A stretch of 64,000 bases of DNA from Pseudomonadota bacterium (GCA_021851875.1 JAJZQI010000002.1:175169-239168), one strand, 5' to 3'; numbered from the stretch's first letter, positions 7,644-16,970 are shown. The notes: generated by a model from the letters alone, not told the origin. Made by a program: numbers and translations.

Positions 7644-9977
7644 TCAGAAATCGGCCAGGAATTGAATGCTGGCAAAACGCGGGGCCAGCGGCGTGTATTG
7701 CGGATTGGAACCCGCCAGGGTCACGCCGTTGATGGTGTAGCTGAGCGCGTTGGGCTGCGAGCTGTTGATGATCGCCAATGTGTTCCGGTCAAACAGGTTG
7801 GATACATTCAGCTTCAGCATGGCGCTCTTGAAATAGGTCATGCGTCCAAAGCGGTAGCCCAGATTGGCATCCACAGTGGTCATGGCCGGGATGGACTGGT
7901 CGTTCATCAGCGTCGAGTAACGCTTGCCGGTGTATTTCACCTGACCGCCCATGAACCAGCCGCCGGTTTCGTATTGCATGCCCAGGCCCATCATCCAATT
8001 GGGAGAGTCAATATACGTTTTCCCCGCAGTCGGCAGGGTAATCGACTGATGGGAGCTGTTGGTGGTGGTGAAATCGGTTTTTTGCTTGCTATCCAGGTAG
8101 GACAGCGACGCGTAGGAAGACAATCCCTGGCCGAGCTTATGCCCCACTTCCAGTTCGAAACCTTGCGAAGCGACGTTGCCGGCGTTGTAGGTGCGATAAG
8201 AACCATCCGCATCGCGCACGGTGGCAAAACGGTTCTTGAAGTCGATCATGAACAGCGAACCGGAGAAGTAGGTTTTATCCACCTGATAGCGATAGCCGAT
8301 GTCCGTATTCACCGACGTTTCCGGCACGGTGTCCTGGGTTCGCGCCGTGTCGTACAAGATAAAGTTGGACGGGGCGCGGAAGTTTTTCGCCACATTGGCG
8401 AACAGATGGCTGGTCGGCGACAGCTCATACCGCACTCCCACGCTCGGCAGCGTTTCGCTGTAGGTGGCGCTGACATTCTTCACGCTGGTCGTGTTGCCCA
8501 AACTGAGATTATTCGTGCCGTCCCGGTGAATGGTCGGGTTGCGCACACCCAGCACGACATTCAGGCGATCCTGCAGCAGGCTGATGGTGTCCTGCGCGAA
8601 CAACTGGTGCGCCGTGCTGACGGTGTTCCAGTTACGTCCCTGCAAGGTCGAGCCATTGGCCAACAGCGCCAGGTCATTTTCCGCCCATACATCCTTGGAC
8701 GTTCCGTTCTGATTCACATAAACATAGGGCTGGGTCTGGCGATGGTCGGCGCGCTCGTACCAGTAACCGAACATCAGCTGATGATTGTCCAAAGCCCAGT
8801 TGAATTTGGTGGTCACGCCGGGGCGGTCCGTTTTCGTCACGGAAGAACGGTAGAACAGCACGGTGTCGGACGTATCGCCGTCGTGATTCAGATCCAGATT
8901 GCTGCCGCCGTTGAGCGTGCGCAGGGTGGAATTGCTTTCCGCCAGGGTCGTGCCGAAACCGCCGCCGCCGTAGCCATGCCACAGATACGGTTCGATATCC
9001 AGGCGCATGGTGTCGTTCAGCTGGAAGTTGCCTTTCACCGTGGCGACGTAGTTCTCGAACGGATTCACCTGCAACGCGTAGTAGTCGGTGCGGCTGACAC
9101 CGGCGACAGACGTGCTCTCGTTCTGCGCCCCCGGGCCCGGAGTCAGCAATCCCGGGAAGGTGGTCGAATAATCATAATAGCGGCCGTACTGCTGATACTG
9201 CGCCAGCGTCATGTTCTTGAAGAAATTGCTGACTGCGTGGTTGAACACCACGCCGGCGGAAATTTGCGAGGCGTTGCCGATCTTGCTGACGATTTTCGCA
9301 TCGACGTGATCGCGGTCGGTATCACCCTGACCGCGCCACTTGTCGGCCAGCGATTTGGAATAGGAAACATAGGCGGCTGTCGCATTGTCGTTGAACTTGC
9401 CGCTATCCAGGCGCACGAAGGTGCGGCTCAGGCTTTTATCGCCAAAGGTTTGCGACAGGCGAGCGCTGAAATGGTCGCGCGGATTGGATGAAACAATGCC
9501 GATATTGCCGCCGGTTGCCCCCACGTGCGGCGCATCGGTATCGGTCGAGCCTTGCGTGACAAAGATTTCTTCCAGATTTTCCGAATCGACATACTCTTGC
9601 GGATAGACGGCGAAGTTGCCGGAGTCGTTCACGGGCGCGCCGTCGATGGTAAAGCCCAATTCATCGCTGGTGAACCCGCGCATGGTCATGGAACCGCCGA
9701 ACAAGCCGGTCGCGTCGCTGGAAAACGCATTGACGCCGGGCAACAGCATGAGGTTCTGATACGGATTGCTGGTCGAACGTTGCAATTGAATGTTGTCCTT
9801 GCTGACCGTGCTGCGCGCCTTGGGGGTTTCTTCCTGGATCATGAGGCCGAGCCCCGGATCGGACAAACTGCTGCCTTCCACTGCGATACGACCGATATCC
9901 GAGGTGTCGTCGGCCTGCGCTATATTGCCGAACAGGGCGGCAATGGCCACAACCAGATACTTGCGATTTACTTTCAC
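7644..9977 (-). CDS. TonB-dependent outer-membrane receptor (module B)
   Basis: A 777-residue receptor with a signal peptide (residues 1-22), a weak TonB box near IGRIAVEG, a plug domain with SMTMRGFTSDELGFTIDGAP and GATGGNIGI, and a barrel ending in Phe (QFLADF). It is a paralogue of the module A receptor. Both share a plug sequence with LGFTIDG or LGYTLDD and a following RTFVRLDSG or RTFIRLDTG strand. It lies between a tonB gene 20 nt upstream and a PhoD phosphatase downstream, so a phosphorylated ligand is likely. No exbB or exbD accompanies this module. It probably uses the pair in module A or one encoded elsewhere. Confidence 0.9.
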   Translation of the reverse strand: MKVNRKYLVVAIAALFGNIAQADDTSDIGRIAVEGSSLSDPGLGLMIQEETPKARSTVSKDNIQLQRSTSNPYQNLMLLPGVNAFSSDATGLFGGSMTMRGFTSDELGFTIDGAPVNDSGNFAVYPQEYVDSENLEEIFVTQGSTDTDAPHVGATGGNIGIVSSNPRDHFSARLSQTFGDKSLSRTFVRLDSGKFNDNATAAYVSYSKSLADKWRGQGDTDRDHVDAKIVSKIGNASQISAGVVFNHAVSNFFKNMTLAQYQQYGRYYDYSTTFPGLLTPGPGAQNESTSVAGVSRTDYYALQVNPFENYVATVKGNFQLNDTMRLDIEPYLWHGYGGGGFGTTLAESNSTLRTLNGGSNLDLNHDGDTSDTVLFYRSSVTKTDRPGVTTKFNWALDNHQLMFGYWYERADHRQTQPYVYVNQNGTSKDVWAENDLALLANGSTLQGRNWNTVSTAHQLFAQDTISLLQDRLNVVLGVRNPTIHRDGTNNLSLGNTTSVKNVSATYSETLPSVGVRYELSPTSHLFANVAKNFRAPSNFILYDTARTQDTVPETSVNTDIGYRYQVDKTYFSGSLFMIDFKNRFATVRDADGSYRTYNAGNVASQGFELEVGHKLGQGLSSYASLSYLDSKQKTDFTTTNSSHQSITLPTAGKTYIDSPNWMMGLGMQYETGGWFMGGQVKYTGKRYSTLMNDQSIPAMTTVDANLGYRFGRMTYFKSAMLKLNVSNLFDRNTLAIINSSQPNALSYTINGVTLAGSNPQYTPLAPRFASIQFLADF

Positions 9978-9997
9978 TTCCCTTCTCCGTCTGAAAT

Positions 9998-10780
9998 TTA
10001 GTTAGCGGGGTAAAAATCAAGCTCTACGGTAAAACGGTGTTGCGCTTTGCCATCCCAGGCCTCCGGCGGAAACGGCGGATACTCGCCACGCCTGACTGTT
10101 GACCGGGCCGCTGCGTCAAGCAGCATGGAACCGGATGACGTGGCGATACCCATGTCGAGCAGTTCGCCGCTCCGGGCCAGCACGAACCACACCTCGACCA
10201 CTCCGGCAGGCCTTTGCAAGCTGGCCTCCCGCCCGGTTGGATACCTCTTGATGCTTTTCAGATAGTCGCGCACGCGGCCGATGTAGGCGGCTTCGGCCGT
10301 AGCCGTCTGGGCGGCGTTGGCAGACTGCTTTTCCGGCGCCTTGGCCGGCAGCGGTATGGCCGCAGGCGGTGTAGCGGCGGCAGGCAAGGACGGCGGCGCA
10401 GCCTCGGCCGTCACGGCGGGAGCATCCGCGCTGACCGGCGCCTTCTGCGGCAAAGAAGCGGGCGCCGGCTTGGACGCCTCGGGCATGGGTTGCCTCTCGG
10501 CCTGCGAAGGTTCGACCGGCTTGGTTTTCAACGGAACAGGAACGGACTCGGGGATACTGGCCGCCGGCACGGGCTGCGCCATCCTGGCTGCTTCATGGGA
10601 CGGCCTGGTCAAAGCGGGCGCAAGCGTGACCTCGATGGGTTCATCCACCGGCTTTTCCCGCCGATGCTGAATCACCATGTGACTCAGACTCACCAACAGC
10701 ACCGCCCCCACTGTCAGCGAAATGATTTGCGCCACCAATTCACGATGGTCGTATACCGACGGCAATGCTGCCGAAGTCAT
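9998..10780 (-). CDS. tonB: TonB energy transducer (module B)
   Basis: A 260-residue TonB with an N-terminal membrane helix (about residues 18-38), a long Ala/Pro-rich periplasmic spacer, and a C-terminal TonB domain in which RPAGVVEVWFVLARSGELL is the recognisable strand. A run of G residues serves as ribosome site before the ATG. It is the first gene of module B and is followed 20 nt later by its receptor. Its start (PSVYDHRELVAQ) resembles that of the module A TonB (PLVYDKREWFAQ), which supports duplication of the pair. The promoter lies at 10877-10906. Confidence 0.85.
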   Translation of the reverse strand: MTSAALPSVYDHRELVAQIISLTVGAVLLVSLSHMVIQHRREKPVDEPIEVTLAPALTRPSHEAARMAQPVPAASIPESVPVPLKTKPVEPSQAERQPMPEASKPAPASLPQKAPVSADAPAVTAEAAPPSLPAAATPPAAIPLPAKAPEKQSANAAQTATAEAAYIGRVRDYLKSIKRYPTGREASLQRPAGVVEVWFVLARSGELLDMGIATSSGSMLLDAAARSTVRRGEYPPFPPEAWDGKAQHRFTVELDFYPAN

Positions 10781-10876
10781 TGCACCCCCCTGGGCTGCCA
10801 GCCCCGTTGATCACCCGGCTGACTCAGGCTGGCAATGCCAACCCCACCGGACTTGATTCGTTTTAATCCAGCGGAG

Positions 10877-10906
10877 TGTATAAGCGAATACTTACATTAA
10901 AATTAA
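10877..10906 (-). promoter_or_regulatory. Promoter of module B sharing an element with module A
   Basis: On the minus strand TTAATT (10906-10901), ATGTAA (10897-10892) and the -10-like TATACA (10882-10877) match, in order and exact spacing, the element at 6069-6098. Transcription would begin about 90 nt before the tonB ATG. The surrounding 260 bp between nasA and tonB hold nothing else that I can recognise. Confidence 0.55.
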
Positions 10907-11040
10907 ATAATTATTCCGATAATTCAGAAGATTACTTAGAGATTAAGGGGCGGTGAAAGTCGCAAGACAGGGATAATGACAAGACAAAGACAGAGGAGGA
11001 GGCGGCAACCCGAGTGCCGCGCCCCTTCTAGCGCCGGCTT

Positions 11041-13743
11041 TTAACCGGCGGCTTTTCCGGCCGCCAGCAGACGCTTGATTTCCGGCACACAGGAACCGCA
11101 CGAGGTGCCGCATTTGAGTGTGCCCTGCAGGGCGGCAAGATCGGCCCCGGCGGCGATTTCGCGCACGATGTCGTTTTCCGCCACATCAAAGCAGTTGCAG
11201 ATAATTCGACCGCGCCCGGCCTGACCGGCCGGCGGCGTCGCCACCGGCGCCAACGCCCACTTGCGCACGGCCTCGGCCGACGCGCCGGAGGCCATCAGCT
11301 CCTTCAGCCAGCCCTGCGCCGCGGTTTCGCCACTCAAGCGAACGGCATCAATGTGGCCGTCAACCACCCGCACCCGTTTCGAAATGGTGCGGCTCGGGTC
11401 GTTGTAAATCATGGTCGTATCGAGCTCATCCAGTCCGAACATGGCGTCCAGTCCGGCAAACCATTTTTCCGCCATGGCCGATTCGGCCGCGCCGTAGAAC
11501 ACCACCACCGGATTGTCGCGTCCGGCCAGACCGCAACGGGCGTAACCGAACTCCTTCAGCCACGGCTGCAGCCGGGCCAACAGGGCGGCATCGCCGCGTT
11601 TCAGCATGACCACCTGCCAGTCGAAGCGCATCTTTTCCACCCGCACGGCGGCATGTTTCAACTCGGGCTGCCTGGATACCGGATCGAAGGAGCCATTGAT
11701 CAGCGCGTTGCTGCCCATGCCGCTCATGAACTGGCCGTTCCAGTGCATCGGGATATAAAGCTGGCCGCTGCGCAAATCGTTTGACGGCTGCACCGGCAGG
11801 ATCAGGCTGCCCTCGCGGCTGCCGACTTTGACCAGATCGCCGGCGCGCAAGCCGCGCACCGCCATGTCGTCCGGATGCATGGACAGCAGCGGCTCTTCCG
11901 CATGGTTAAACAGCCTGGCCACTGTACCGGTACGGCTCATGCCGTGCCACTGGTCGCGCAAGCGGCCGGTCGTCAGATGAAAGGGGAAGCGCGCATCCAC
12001 ACGATCGGCCACCGGCAGATAGCCCGCCGCATGGAAACGCGCCCTGCCATCCGCGGTAGGAAACACGCCGTCTTCATACAGACGCACCGTGCCGGCAGTC
12101 GCACCGGCCGGGTACGGCCACTGCTGCGGCCCCTGTTCATCCAGCACGGCATAATTCAGGCCGGAAATATCCAGATCGCGCCCGCGCGTGCTGGCGCAAT
12201 GCTCCAGATACACCGTTTCGGCCCTGTCGTAGCCGAACATGCGCTGTCCCAGTTCAGCCTTGCCCAGCCGGCTGGCCAGACGGCGGGCAAACTCGGCGGC
12301 GATGTCCCAGTCCGGCCGCGCTTCTCCGGGCGGCTGTACGGCCGCATTCAAATGCGTGATGCAGCGCTCGGAATTGGTGACCGTGCCTTCCTTTTCCCCC
12401 CACGATGCGGCCGGCAGCAGCACGTCGGCGTAAGCGGCCGTATCGGTATTGGCGTACGCTTCCTGCACCACCACCAGTTCGGCCTGCTCCAGCGCCTGGC
12501 GCACCAGTCCGCTTTGCGGCAGGGAAAAGGCCGGATTGGTACAGGCAATCCAGACGGCCTTGACCTCGCCCTGGCGAATGGCCTCGAACAATTCCACCGC
12601 CGTCTTGCCGGGCTGCTCCGGCACGCTGTCGATGCCCCACAGCTGAGCGACTTCCGCGCGATGTTGCGGATTGGCCATATCCCGGTGGGCGGACAGCAGA
12701 TTGGCCAGCCCCCCCACTTCGCGCCCCCCCATGGCATTGCTCTGGCCGGTGAGCGAGAACGGCCCCGCACCGGGCTTGCCGATCTGGCCGGTTGCCAGGT
12801 GCAGGTTGATCAGTGCGGCATTCTTGTCCACCCCATGACAGGACTGGTTCAAACCCTGACAATAGAGGGACAGCGTGGCACCCGACCGGGCAAACCAGCG
12901 GGCCGCCGTCAAAATGTCCGCTGCGGCTACGCCGCAGGTCCGGCCGGCCATCTCCGGCGTGTACTCCCGCACCAGGGCCTTCAACCCGTCGAAACCGACC
13001 GTATGCGCTTCGATAAACGCGTTGTCGCACAGCCCTTCCCACAGCATCACATGCAGCATGGCGTTGTACAGCGCCACATCCGTGCCGGGCAGGATCTGCA
13101 GGTACAGATCGGCGAATTCCGCCGTATCGGTGCGGCGCGGATCGACCACGATCACTTTCATTTCCGGCCGGGCGGCCTTGGCTTCCTCGATGCGGCGGAA
13201 GGCGATCGGATGGGCAAATGCGGTATTCGATCCGCTGATGAACAGGCATTCGGCGAAATCGAAATCGGCATAGCAGGCCGGCGGCGCATCGGCGCCCAGC
13301 GTCGCCTTGTAGCCTGCCACCGCGGACGACATGCACAAGCGCGAATTGGTATCGACGTTGTTGGTGCCGACCAGTCCCTTGCCGAGTTTGTTGAAGACAT
13401 AGTAGTCCTCGGTCAGCAGTTGACCGGACAGGTAAAACGCCACGGCATCGGGACCATGCTGCCGGATGATGGCGGCGAAACGGTCGGCACACAGATCCAG
13501 CGCCTCATCCCAGCTTGCCCGCCTGCGCTCAGCGACCTTCTCCAGCCGCACTTCCGGATAAAGCGCGCGCGTGCCATCCACCGCGGCCGTCAAATGCAGG
13601 GTCGAACCCTTGGTGCACAATTTGCCGAAGTTCGCCGGATGATCGGGGTCGCCGCGCACCCCGGTAATGCGTCCATTGTCGGATTCGATAATGACGCCGC
13701 AGCCGACGCCGCAATAACAACAGGTTGATCTGGTTTCTTGCAT
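11041..13743 (-). CDS. nasA: Assimilatory nitrate reductase, molybdopterin catalytic subunit
   Basis: A 900-residue cytoplasmic enzyme that reduces nitrate to nitrite for nitrogen assimilation. The N-terminus carries the [4Fe-4S] cysteines (CCYCGVGCG near residue 8, then KLCTKGS). The molybdopterin core includes GLNQSCHGVDKNAALINLHL, and the molydopterin-binding domain follows (FHLTTGRLRDQWHG). A C-terminal BFD-like [2Fe-2S] domain (ICNCFDV, then CGTSCGSC) is typical of NasA. I chose the ATG at 13743: it has a GGAGAGG ribosome site, and the longer start at 13812 lies upstream of the sigma54 promoter. No nitrite reductase or nitrate transporter gene is adjacent. cstA is divergent. Confidence 0.93.
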   Translation of the reverse strand: MQETRSTCCYCGVGCGVIIESDNGRITGVRGDPDHPANFGKLCTKGSTLHLTAAVDGTRALYPEVRLEKVAERRRASWDEALDLCADRFAAIIRQHGPDAVAFYLSGQLLTEDYYVFNKLGKGLVGTNNVDTNSRLCMSSAVAGYKATLGADAPPACYADFDFAECLFISGSNTAFAHPIAFRRIEEAKAARPEMKVIVVDPRRTDTAEFADLYLQILPGTDVALYNAMLHVMLWEGLCDNAFIEAHTVGFDGLKALVREYTPEMAGRTCGVAAADILTAARWFARSGATLSLYCQGLNQSCHGVDKNAALINLHLATGQIGKPGAGPFSLTGQSNAMGGREVGGLANLLSAHRDMANPQHRAEVAQLWGIDSVPEQPGKTAVELFEAIRQGEVKAVWIACTNPAFSLPQSGLVRQALEQAELVVVQEAYANTDTAAYADVLLPAASWGEKEGTVTNSERCITHLNAAVQPPGEARPDWDIAAEFARRLASRLGKAELGQRMFGYDRAETVYLEHCASTRGRDLDISGLNYAVLDEQGPQQWPYPAGATAGTVRLYEDGVFPTADGRARFHAAGYLPVADRVDARFPFHLTTGRLRDQWHGMSRTGTVARLFNHAEEPLLSMHPDDMAVRGLRAGDLVKVGSREGSLILPVQPSNDLRSGQLYIPMHWNGQFMSGMGSNALINGSFDPVSRQPELKHAAVRVEKMRFDWQVVMLKRGDAALLARLQPWLKEFGYARCGLAGRDNPVVVFYGAAESAMAEKWFAGLDAMFGLDELDTTMIYNDPSRTISKRVRVVDGHIDAVRLSGETAAQGWLKELMASGASAEAVRKWALAPVATPPAGQAGRGRIICNCFDVAENDIVREIAAGADLAALQGTLKCGTSCGSCVPEIKRLLAAGKAAG

Positions 13744-13774
13744 GGTGAACCTCTCCATTTTTGGCCCCAAATAC

Positions 13775-13789
13775 GCAAACACCATGCCA
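13775..13789 (-). promoter_or_regulatory. Sigma54 (-24/-12) promoter of nasA
   Basis: Minus-strand TGGCATGGTGTTTGC matches the sigma54 consensus TGGCAYG-N4-TTGC, with the essential GG and GC exactly 10 nt apart. Transcription would start near 13763, giving a leader of about 20 nt before the nasA ATG with its GGAGAGG site. An NtrC-like site lies about 100 nt further upstream. Confidence 0.75.
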
Positions 13790-13864
13790 TCAAACCTAAG
13801 CCACTGAAGCAAAATGATTTAGTTTAAATACATCAAATCCTGCGAAATTCCGTCCTCACAAACG

Positions 13865-13881
13865 CGCACCAGAACAGTGCA
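13865..13881. promoter_or_regulatory. NtrC-type enhancer site
   Basis: CGCACCAGAACAGTGCA has the GCAC-N7-GTGC dyad of NtrC sites and a good match to TGCACC-N5-GGTGCA. It is about 100 nt upstream of the predicted nasA start point, the usual enhancer distance for sigma54 promoters. It lies between divergent nasA and cstA, so an effect on cstA is also possible. Confidence 0.6.
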
Positions 13882-13953
13882 AAACCGACTTGTCATCTAT
13901 TTTTTGTTATGATGTCGGCACATAAAACCAAACCCATTGCGAGACATACGACC

Positions 13954-16032
13954 ATGATGCCAGAACCGCGAATCATGTCCCTCATCGGCTGGATACTGAT
14001 TTCCCTCATCGGCGCATCCGCGCTGGGCGGCATCGCCCTGCATCGCGGCGAAGAAATCAATTCTCTCTGGTTTGTCACGGCCGCCATCTGTGTTTACGCC
14101 ATCGGCTACCGGCTTTATGCCGCCTGGATTGCCGCCAAGGTACTGGTACTGGACGAAACCCGCGCCACCCCGGCCGAGCGCCTGAACAACGGACGCGACT
14201 TCATGCCGACCAACAAGTGGGTGGTGTTCGGCCATCACTTTGCCGCCATTGCCGGCCCGGGCCCGCTGGTGGGGCCCACCCTGGCGGCCCAGTTCGGTTA
14301 CCTGCCGGGCACGCTGTGGATTCTGATCGGCGGCGTGCTGGGCGGCGCCGTGCAGGACATGGTCACGCTGTTCTTCTCCACCCGCCGCAACGGCCGCAGC
14401 CTGGGCCAGATGGCCCGCGACGAGCTGGGCGCCATCGGCGGCAGCGCGGCGCTCATCGGCACCATGATGATCATGATCATCCTCATCGCCGTGCTCGGCC
14501 TGGTGGTGGTCAACGCCATGAAACACAGTCCCTGGGCCACTTCCACCGTTTTCGCCACCATCCCCATCGCCATGTTCGTTGGCCTGTACATGCGCCACAT
14601 CCGCCCGGGCCGGGTGCTGGAGGGCTCCATTCTGGGCGCGGCGCTGCTGTTGCTGGCCGTGGTTGGCGGCGGCTGGGTGGATCACAACGAAACGTTGCGT
14701 ACGCTGTTCGACCATGAAGGCCTGACGCTGGCCTGGTTCGTCATCGGCTACGGCTTTGTGGCCGCCATCATGCCCGTGTGGCTGCTGCTGGCGCCGCGCG
14801 ATTATCTCTCCACCTTCATGAAACTGGGCACCATCGTACTGCTGGCACTGGCCATCATCCTGCTGCAGCCGACCGTCAAAATGCCGGCCCTGACCCAGTT
14901 CATCGACGGCAGCGGCCCGATTTTCGGCGGAAAATTATTTCCCTTTGTCTTCATCACCATCGCCTGCGGCGCCATTTCCGGCTTTCACGCGCTGATTTCG
15001 TCCGGCACCACGCCCAAGCTGCTGGCCAATGAACGCGACATTCCGCTCATCGCCTACGGCAGCATGCTGCTCGAATCCTTCGTCGCCATCATGGCCATGA
15101 TCGCCGCCAGCGTGCTCGACCCCGGCGTATTCTTCGCCATCAACAGCCCGGCCGGCGTGGTGGGCAAGGAAGCGGCCGATGCGGTGGCGCTGATATCCTC
15201 CTGGGGTTTCCCGGTGACGGTGGAGCAGATGCAGAACCTGGCGAAAGAAATGGGCGAAGCCACCCTGTTCGCGCGCACCGGCGGCGCGCCCTCGCTGGCT
15301 GTCGGCATGGCCTCCATTTTCGGCAGCGCCTTCGGCCAAGGCCTCCTGGCCATGTGGTATCACTTTGCCATCATGTTCGAGGCGATTTTCATCCTCACCA
15401 CGCTGGATGCCGGTACCCGCGTCGGCCGCTTCATGCTGCAGGACATGCTCGGCAACATCTACAAGCCGCTGGGCCAGACCTCCTGGCTCCCCTCCGTCTG
15501 CTTCACCAGCGCGGTGGTGGTCGCCGCCTGGGGTTATTTCCTCTACATCGGCGTGATCGACCCCAACGGCGGCGTGCACCTGCTGTGGCCGCTGTTCGGC
15601 ATCTCCAACCAGATGCTGGCGGCCATTGCGCTGGCAGTCGGCACCGGCATCATCATCAAGTCCGGCAAACTGAAATACGCCTGGGTCACCGGTGCGCCGC
15701 TGGCCTGGCTGGCCATCATCACCACCACGGCCTCGTGGGAAAAGCTGATGAGCAGCGACGCTCGCGTGGGTTTCCTGGCGGCGGCCAACGGCATGGCGGA
15801 TAAACTCGCCAACGGCGCCCTGCCGCCGGAAAAAGCCGCCATCGCCCCGCAGCTGATTTTCAACCTCAAGCTCGACGCCGCCCTGACCCTGTTCTTCGTC
15901 ATCGTGCTGTGGGTGGTTATTCTCGACATGCTGCGCATGGTCAGCCGCCATCTGAGCGGCAAACCGGTGCTGCCGTTGTCCGAAGCGCCGCACGAACCGA
16001 GCCGCCTGGTGGAAGACTGGGTGCGCGACTGA
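13954..16032 (+). CDS. cstA: CstA-family pyruvate/peptide transporter
   Basis: A very hydrophobic protein of about 692 residues with the CstA signatures. It has the NNGRDFMPTNKWVVFGHHFA segment and GPLVGPTLAAQFGYLPGTLW near the N-terminus, then many membrane helices (roughly 16-18). CstA proteins of this type import pyruvate, often when carbon is limiting, and occur with a small YbdD/YjiX protein, here encoded by the next gene with a 1-nt overlap. I chose the ATG at 13954. The longer start at 13909 overlaps a -10-like TATGAT, and neither start has a strong ribosome site. The gene is divergent from nasA. Confidence 0.9.
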   Translation: MMPEPRIMSLIGWILISLIGASALGGIALHRGEEINSLWFVTAAICVYAIGYRLYAAWIAAKVLVLDETRATPAERLNNGRDFMPTNKWVVFGHHFAAIAGPGPLVGPTLAAQFGYLPGTLWILIGGVLGGAVQDMVTLFFSTRRNGRSLGQMARDELGAIGGSAALIGTMMIMIILIAVLGLVVVNAMKHSPWATSTVFATIPIAMFVGLYMRHIRPGRVLEGSILGAALLLLAVVGGGWVDHNETLRTLFDHEGLTLAWFVIGYGFVAAIMPVWLLLAPRDYLSTFMKLGTIVLLALAIILLQPTVKMPALTQFIDGSGPIFGGKLFPFVFITIACGAISGFHALISSGTTPKLLANERDIPLIAYGSMLLESFVAIMAMIAASVLDPGVFFAINSPAGVVGKEAADAVALISSWGFPVTVEQMQNLAKEMGEATLFARTGGAPSLAVGMASIFGSAFGQGLLAMWYHFAIMFEAIFILTTLDAGTRVGRFMLQDMLGNIYKPLGQTSWLPSVCFTSAVVVAAWGYFLYIGVIDPNGGVHLLWPLFGISNQMLAAIALAVGTGIIIKSGKLKYAWVTGAPLAWLAIITTTASWEKLMSSDARVGFLAAANGMADKLANGALPPEKAAIAPQLIFNLKLDAALTLFFVIVLWVVILDMLRMVSRHLSGKPVLPLSEAPHEPSRLVEDWVRD

Positions 16033-16211
16033 TGCGCCGCCGGCTCTCCCGCCTGTGGCGCTATGTCCGCCAGATTTCCGGCGACGATGCCTATGAACGC
16101 TATCTGAAACACCACGCGGAGGCTCACCCCGGCGAGCCTCCGCTGGCCTGCAAGGACTTTTACCAACGCGAACTGGAACGCAAATGGAGCGGCGTCAAAC
16201 GCTGCTGCTGA
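16032..16211 (+). CDS. ybdD: YbdD/YjiX family small protein (DUF466)
   Basis: A 59-residue cytoplasmic protein with the family pattern of a basic start (RRRLSRLWRYVRQISGDDAY), the YERYLKHH motif and a C-terminal DFYQRELERKW. Family members are encoded directly after CstA or BtsT transporters and are needed for full pyruvate uptake in enteric bacteria. Here the start codon overlaps the cstA stop by one base, so translation is coupled. The ending KRCC, a pair of terminal cysteines, is common in the family. Confidence 0.85.
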   Translation: MRRRLSRLWRYVRQISGDDAYERYLKHHAEAHPGEPPLACKDFYQRELERKWSGVKRCC

Positions 16212-16325
16212 ACGGCCGGAAATTGACTTTTTCTCGCTGACGCGATAGATATTTTATGACAATGTTGTTAGTATATGGGTGCTGTTTACCCCTGCCGGCA
16301 TACTCAGACAACTTAAAACACCATC

Positions 16326-16958
16326 ATGTACATCCCCGAGCATTTCCAGCCCGCCCATTCGGGCGACCCGGCCGCGCTGGTGGAAGGCAACCCTTTCGGG
16401 ATGCTTGTTACCGTTCCCGGCGGCGTTCCCTTCATCAGCCATCTGCCGTTCCTGTATGAACGCTCCAACGGGCCGCATGGGCGCCTGTACGGTCACATGG
16501 CCCGCTCCAATCTGCAGTGGCAGCATCTGTTGAGCGGCGAAACCGTATTGGTTGTATTTCAGGGCCCGCATGCCTATATCTCGCCCAATTGGTACAATTC
16601 GCCCGGCGTGCCGACCTGGAATTATGCTGTGGCCCACCTGCGCGGCTCGCCACACCTGATTGAAGGCGAAGCAGAGCTGGAAGACTTGCTCAAGCGTCAG
16701 ACCGGCGTCTACGAATCGCCGCAAGCCACGCCGTGGGACCCGACGCTGACCGGCGAACGGCGCAGCCGGCTGCTGAGCATGATCGTCGGCTTTGAGATCG
16801 ACGTCAGCGATATCCAGGCCAAATTCAAGCTCAGCCAGAACCGCCCGCTGGAAGACCGCCAGACGATCATTGAAAAACTCAGCCAATCCGCCAGTCAGGC
16901 CGATCATGCCGTCGCCCGCCTGATGGCGCACACACCGGGCTCCAACCAGCCCACCTGA
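16326..16958 (+). CDS. PaiB-like FMN-binding protein
   Basis: A 210-residue protein of the PaiB/split-barrel FMN-binding family. It begins MYIPEHFQ, the family start, and carries GHMARSNLQWQ (residues 56-66), VVFQGPHAYISPNWY and a C-terminal segment with EIDVSDIQAKFKLSQNRP. In Bacillus, PaiB was described as a negative regulator of sporulation and protease genes, but the biochemical role of proteobacterial members is not established. It stands alone between the cstA-ybdD pair and a diguanylate cyclase gene. I am confident of the family but not of the function. Confidence 0.85.
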   Translation: MYIPEHFQPAHSGDPAALVEGNPFGMLVTVPGGVPFISHLPFLYERSNGPHGRLYGHMARSNLQWQHLLSGETVLVVFQGPHAYISPNWYNSPGVPTWNYAVAHLRGSPHLIEGEAELEDLLKRQTGVYESPQATPWDPTLTGERRSRLLSMIVGFEIDVSDIQAKFKLSQNRPLEDRQTIIEKLSQSASQADHAVARLMAHTPGSNQPT

Positions 16959-16970
16959 AAACCATCGCGC

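Noticed and set aside
11034..11050. GCCGG-CTTTTAA-CCGGC hairpin over the nasA stop codon
   Set aside because: It lies within coding sequence and lacks a T-run, so it was not called a terminator.
11875..13728. 617-residue open frame opposite nasA
   Set aside because: It is entirely antisense to nasA, with Arg/Gly/His-rich composition typical of shadow frames.
13909..13953. Longer cstA start at 13909
   Set aside because: It overlaps a -10-like TATGAT and has no ribosome site; 13954 is more likely.
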